Origin: Enterobacterales bacterium CwR94 | GTDB taxonomy: Bacteria; Pseudomonadota; Gammaproteobacteria; Enterobacterales; Enterobacteriaceae | Assembly (NCBI GenBank): GCA_002837195.1 | Contig: KZ478065.1 | Coordinates: 1 to 64,000, forward strand | Direction of reading: 5' to 3' | DNA length: 64,000 bases | In this document: positions 62,572 through 64,000 of the stretch, one piece after another | Layout: every line of letters begins with the position of its first letter | Position numbering within the stretch: position 1 is the first letter of the stretch | Position numbers and translations under genes: made by a program | Notes under the pieces: model-generated | Database searches by the model: none | The model's input: the letters and a program-made list of their open reading frames with translations, nothing else | What the model was told of the DNA's origin: nothing

Positions 62572-64000
62572 TGAATGCACTCGCCTCGTTAAACGACCTG
62601 GATCCCCAGTATCCTCTGCCTCGCATCTATGATTTTCTCGCTCAGCCCGAAAACAGCGAGATGCTGGATTATGTGTTTCGCGATCCCTTTGGTTGCCACG
62701 TGTTTCCCGGCGATATCCCCCGCTATCCGCTGGCGAATTTTTTTGCTGATATGGAAAAAGATATCCGCGCGGCAAAACATATCCATCTGTGGGCCTATAT
62801 TCCCACCTGCCGCTATCGCTGCCATTTTTGTCAGTATCCCACCGTTATTCTGAATCCTGCGGCCCCCTCTTCTCAGCAGGTGTTCACTGATGTGGTGGAT
62901 CTGAATATCAAAGAAGCCCAAATGTGGCTGGAACGCATCCCCAGCCTGGCGCACGCCGAAGTGGGGGAGTTCAATATTTTTGGCGGTACGCCTTCGCTGC
63001 TACCTGAAGCCGAATTGCGGCGGCTGATGGCGTTTTACCGACAACATTTTAACTTTTCGCAGGCTACGCTGCGCTTTGAAGGTGAGCCGGGTTCGCTGGG
63101 CAAACCCTATCTTCGCGTGCTGAAAGAGTTGGGGTTCAGCAAAATCAGCTTCGGTGCGCAGTCATTTGATGATCGAATTATCACCGCTTGCGGTCGCCAG
63201 CACTCCGCCGCTGAGTGTGTCGAAACCATTAATAACGCGCGTGATATCGGGCTGGAATGGGTCAGTGTCGATTTGATTTACGGCATGCTCGGGCAAAGCG
63301 TAAGTGATGTGCAAGCCGACATGGAGAAGGCGCTGCAATTAGCGCTCTCGCACATTGTTTGCACAAAATTGCACATGGAAGAGTTTATGAAAACCCGCAC
63401 CGGCGTCTCGGGCGACCGCGCCAGCCTGTGGCAGAAAAAGGGGCTTATCGATATTAACAACATGTCCTTTCCAGGACTGGGCAAACAATACCAGATGCGC
63501 GAGTTAGTCGAGAAGTACCTCAACCCAGGCTACGTTGAACATCCCACCATGTACTTCCACCAGCAACATCGCCCTGCCGAGAAATGGAAAGCCATTATTA
63601 CCGATCTCGATCAGCAATACCCGGAAGTGGCGATCGGCATGGGGGGAAGTTCGAAATGCACGCGATCCGAAGCCATCAATATCACCAATTTTAAAAGCTA
63701 TAAAGAAGCGCTCAACAATGACTGCTTACCGATTGAAGAGAGTCGCGGGATCTCACCGCACCTGCGCGAAGTGAATGCCTTCAAAATGGCGCTATCGACG
63801 CTGATCCCCGTGGACGATGCCGTCTTTCGTCAACGTTTTGGCGGTAAGAGTTTTATGGACAATCCTTCGATCAAGCAGACGCTGGAGAAGATGGCGCGTA
63901 AAAACCTGCTCACCGTCAAAGAGGGCCTCGTCACACTGACGCCCAACGGCGTCACCCTGGTCGAAGCAATCATTAATACGCAGTTTGATATCACTGGCGC
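62571..64000 (+). CDS. HemN-like radical SAM protein, 3' end beyond window
   Basis: An open frame from ATG 62571 to the window end, at least 476 residues. Cluster cysteines are Cys80, Cys84 and Cys87 (CRYRCHFC). HemN/HemW-type motifs are in order: IFGGTPSLLP (137-145), FEGEPGSL, SFGAQSFDD (193-201), DLIYGMLGQS (234-243), and a HemN_C-like winged helix near the end (LTVKEGLVTLTPNGVTLVEA). The N-terminal strand reads WAYIPTC, not the YIHIPFC of HemN/HemW, and the fourth cysteine typical of HemN is absent. It is therefore probably not a coproporphyrinogen dehydrogenase; relatives include radical SAM methyltransferases and cyclopropanases. It is translationally coupled to the glycosyltransferase. 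Confidence 0.82.
   Translation, partial: MNALASLNDLDPQYPLPRIYDFLAQPENSEMLDYVFRDPFGCHVFPGDIPRYPLANFFADMEKDIRAAKHIHLWAYIPTCRYRCHFCQYPTVILNPAAPSSQQVFTDVVDLNIKEAQMWLERIPSLAHAEVGEFNIFGGTPSLLPEAELRRLMAFYRQHFNFSQATLRFEGEPGSLGKPYLRVLKELGFSKISFGAQSFDDRIITACGRQHSAAECVETINNARDIGLEWVSVDLIYGMLGQSVSDVQADMEKALQLALSHIVCTKLHMEEFMKTRTGVSGDRASLWQKKGLIDINNMSFPGLGKQYQMRELVEKYLNPGYVEHPTMYFHQQHRPAEKWKAIITDLDQQYPEVAIGMGGSSKCTRSEAINITNFKSYKEALNNDCLPIEESRGISPHLREVNAFKMALSTLIPVDDAVFRQRFGGKSFMDNPSIKQTLEKMARKNLLTVKEGLVTLTPNGVTLVEAIINTQFDITG

Noticed and set aside
62571-64000. Oxygen-independent coproporphyrinogen oxidase HemN
   Set aside because: Key N-terminal motif and fourth cysteine are absent, and it is coupled to a glycosyltransferase; the O2-dependent hemF is elsewhere in the window.

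Overview
This window is an enterobacterial chromosome segment. Gene order over most of it matches the E. coli K-12 stretch from valU-lysV past yfeR/yfeH, ypeB-ligA-zipA-cysZ, cysK-ptsHI-crr, cysM-AWTP, yfeXYZ-ypeA-amiA-hemF, maeB, talA-tktB, ypfG and nudK. Protein lengths and catalytic residues agree closely with the E. coli versions. The additions at the junctions of this backbone suggest a plant- or environment-associated Enterobacterales member, perhaps Erwiniaceae or Pectobacteriaceae. The genus is inference and is not settled by the sequence.

Layout. 1-700: end of a tRNA-Val, a complete tRNA-Lys and a small FlxA-like gene. 680-11.2 kb: conserved core (LysR regulator and transporter, DNA ligase, ZipA, sulfate permease, cysteine synthase A, general PTS). 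11.3-16.6 kb: a two-component system divergent from a MacAB-type tripartite pump. 16.6-21.5 kb: sulfate/thiosulfate uptake operon with cysM. 21.5-28.6 kb: yfeX to hemF and maeB. 28.7-36.3 kb: an inserted catabolic cluster between maeB and talA. Its enzyme set (PGDH-like oxidoisomerase, TIM-barrel decarboxylase, TPI-like isomerase, DAK-type kinase, RpiB-like isomerase, MFS carrier, SorC regulator) fits conversion of D-apionate to D-erythrose 4-phosphate. That product can enter the neighbouring TalA/TktB. 36.5-40.2 kb: talA and tktB separated by a repeat block. 40.2-45.6 kb: NCS1 permease, PAS-LuxR regulator and acetyltransferase, then an anaerobic ribonucleotide reductase pair whose NrdD has no ATP-cone. 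45.6-46.7 kb: ypfG. 46.7-57.1 kb: a DeoR-controlled sugar/nucleoside operon with one ABC importer but two paralogous binding proteins, an AlsE-like epimerase, two sugar kinases and a divergent nucleoside hydrolase. 57.6-58.7 kb: a DUF4056 gene overlapping a small membrane protein. 58.9-59.5 kb: nudK. 59.9-64 kb: the start of an AT-rich island with a GT4-GT2 fusion glycosyltransferase overlapping a HemN-like radical SAM gene that runs off the window.

The least explained parts are the glycosyltransferase/radical-SAM pair, the dual-binding-protein nucleoside/sugar operon, the cone-less NrdD, a structured element between the RpiB-like gene and talA, and a family of GC-rich palindromic repeats at four loci. 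The repeats share the core GAGCCGTCTGTCC (degenerate at the first locus). No insertion sequence, CRISPR array or prophage was found.
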